Shown: positions 62,207 to 64,000 of the stretch, piece by piece
Layout: the number at the start of each line of letters is the position of its first letter
Numbering within the stretch: the stretch's first letter is position 1
Origin: Gnetum montanum
Taxonomy: Eukaryota; Streptophyta; Gnetopsida; Gnetales; Gnetaceae
NCBI GenBank assembly: GCA_015680685.1
Contig: MNCI01008071.1
Location: 279,045 to 343,044, forward strand
DNA length: 64,000 bases
Reading direction: 5' to 3'
Notes under the pieces: generated by a model
What the model was told of the DNA's origin: nothing
What the model saw: only the letters and a program-made list of their open reading frames with translations
Databases searched by the model: none
Made by a program: the position numbers and the translations under genes

Positions 62207-63555
62207 CTTGCAAAAGTCAATGAAGGTTTACTTCTCAACCATCCAAAAAAAGCTCTTAAGAGCAACTGATCAAACATTTTCTTCCCTCTAAAGAAGATGC
62301 CACCTTAATGATGTTTATAGCACTAGTAGGACCCCTCTCATTTTCATAATAAATATTAGTCCTTTGACTAAATCTTAAATGTGAGGATGTTCCTAAATCC
62401 TAAACTCTTGTGACTTGGATAATAAGATCCACATTTGGCAAATATCTTTCCCAAACCTATTGTTTCCTAGAATAACATTTAAACTATGGAGATTCCTAAT
62501 GTGTAGCAAATTTAGTTCTAACCTTTAGGTTTTTGGCCTACCCTCACACATCTTTAAATGTGATTGTTATCATTTTTATCTTTCCAACATGCACCTATTA
62601 TATTCTTTCAAAAAGATTCATGTTCTTCCTATAAATTTTCTACTACCATCCCTATTTTTAGCATACATCTAGCATCAAAGACATGCTAGTGAGGGGTGAA
62701 ATTTCTAGAAAGTGTTTAGTGTTGCTTCTGATGTTTGTCATTTTTATCTCTTTTATCATTTCACTTTTAGCATATTTTTCCATTTTTTGTAGTTTATTTA
62801 CTCTTTCTACATTTTGTTTAGTCCTTACATACTTTCTTTAGCTATTGCACATGATCTACACAAATTTTTTAACTCCTAAATGTTTTTGATTCTATGCTAT
62901 AATATTTAGCTAGGATTTATGTCTTGGTCTAATGTGAGGACTTAATTTGTATTTTTCTTGTCTTCAATGCAAGCCTAACTTTTCTTTCTATTTAATTTAT
63001 GTTACATTGTTATAATTCAGTTATTAGAATTCAGGTATATATCCAATGTTAGAGCTAAATGTCCTTTTTTGATGTAATTATATTTCAAGCATTACTTATA
63101 CTAAATTTTGCATTTAATTTTTTTTTGTAATTTTCTAGCATTATAATTGTAGTTTTTGGCTTAGGCAATGTTAAGGTTCATTCTATTTTTATTAGTGAAT
63201 AGATTAGGTTTAAAGTGCAAGGGACTATTATCGCAACTTTTCTCAATGTTTTATCTTTTGTTGCATTTTTATTGCACCTATGTGCTTGTCATTTTATAAA
63301 TGCCTACCTCTTTACCTACTTACTTTTTGTGGCATCCATTCAATATTTATTAAGTAAAATTTCATTTTTCACATGTTTCAATTTTTATCTAAGTAATGCC
63401 TTTCTAGCCTAAGCTTGGTTAGCAGGGTGTTACGTAAATAATGCAAGAGACAAAGTAATTCTTAAGAATCCTAATGGTAAAATGTGATTGATATGATTGC
63501 CTAGATGGTGTGAGAAGTGAAGTAAAGTGATTTCTAAAAGTTTTAATAAACAATG
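62207..63555. other. Right flank of element E
   Basis: 62207-62315 (block Y) and 62325-62560 (block X) resemble 50730-51010 and 50445-50690. From 62560 on it is AT-rich with no recognised gene; ORF 63215-63412 is hydrophobic and low-complexity and is not supported. Confidence 0.55.
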
Positions 63556-63629
63556 AGGTGTTAGCCTAGTGGAATGGATCTTAGCCTAGTAACCCTAAGT
63601 CACAAGTTCAATTCTACTAGATAGCACCT
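63556..63629 (+). ncRNA. tRNA-derived sequence (SINE head or tRNA relic)
   Basis: The 74-nt stretch has tRNA size and layout. The acceptor arms AGGTGTT (63556-63562) and AGCACCT (63623-63629) pair with one G-T. Box A is TAGCCTAGTGG (63562-63572) and the box B-like GTTCAATTC is at 63606-63614. An anticodon-type stem CTTAG/CTAAG (63580-63584 and 63595-63599) closes a 10-nt loop, too long for a working tRNA, and the T-stem has two mismatches. TAGCCTAGTGG is typical of plant SINE heads. I favour a SINE head or pseudo-tRNA over a functional gene. The 3' end of a SINE body was not identified. Confidence 0.6.
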
Positions 63630-64000
63630 AGTTATAGACTTTTATAAATCTTAAAGTGTACCTATGTTTTACTTATTTTGAGTTCTAACACCCATCCAAT
63701 AGTTTTGATAGCATATTTTAATGAATTGTTAAATGAATAATTGATAATATGGTATGTGTACTTGTGTATTATTTTATGTGTTTATTGGTTTGGGTTTGGT
63801 GGTGGTGGAATATGTGTGATATTTTATATCTTGCTAATGTGATGTTAATGATGTCATGTGCTTAGATTCTAATATTTTATGCAAGATAATTATTTCCTAG
63901 TGTGAGATCTTCCAACTTCATGGTGCCTGTCTTAAGTTGACTAGGAAAATTTTTTGACTTATCATTACTCAATCACGTTAAATTAATAGTTTCCCTCTAT
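63630..64000. other. AT-rich end of window
   Basis: I see no gene here. The first 100-150 bp could be the body of a SINE headed by the tRNA-like sequence. Confidence 0.4.

Overview
This window is nuclear DNA of a seed plant with a large, repeat-packed genome. The evidence is several Athila-like Ty3/gypsy LTR retrotransposons (RT motif FMDDF, tRNA-Asp-type primer sites), a plant L1/Cin4-type LINE, and AT-rich, stop-riddled coding remnants. I cannot name the species; a gymnosperm or another large-genome plant is only a guess. I recognise no intact host gene. A 120-base N run shows this is an assembly.

Layout. 1-1,200 looks like a decayed minus-strand LTR whose promoter-upstream part is a cluster of hairpins. 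1,200-8,600 is low-complexity AT-rich DNA with no recognisable gene. Element A (8,608-17,764, +) has paired LTRs, a primer site, a decayed gag and then, where pol should be, a long one-frame accessory ORF of about 920 codons. Element B (18,182-44,332, +) is an old, originally about 9.7 kb gag-pol element. It was blown up by three later insertions, each with a 5-bp target duplication: solo LTR S (21,069-22,669, GGTAG, in gag), element C (23,355-30,197, -, CCTCC, in the protease region) and element D (34,541-42,514, -, CCATC, in the 3' region). After B come AT-rich DNA with a 230-bp tandem duplication, a 5'-truncated LINE (49,027-50,445, -), a dispersed repeat, and element E (51,975-62,206, -). 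E is the most complete gag-pol copy and keeps its integrase catalytic residues. A tRNA-derived (SINE-head-like) sequence lies at 63,556-63,629.

How the parts relate. A, B, C and E are cousins: their gags share the same blocks, their LTRs share a very short U3 packed with small palindromes just upstream of a TATAAATA box, and A, C and E keep the same primer site. Only B and E carry RT, RNase H and integrase. A, C and D have gag (C and D also protease) but no RT or integrase, so they would have needed enzymes from relatives. D and S form a second family with unusual TG...TATA LTR ends. All coding regions are broken by stops, so nothing here looks autonomously active today.

The most unusual content is A's accessory ORF in place of pol, the palindrome-packed U3 promoters that differ in sequence but not in layout between families, and the TG...TATA LTR termini supported by two independent insertions.
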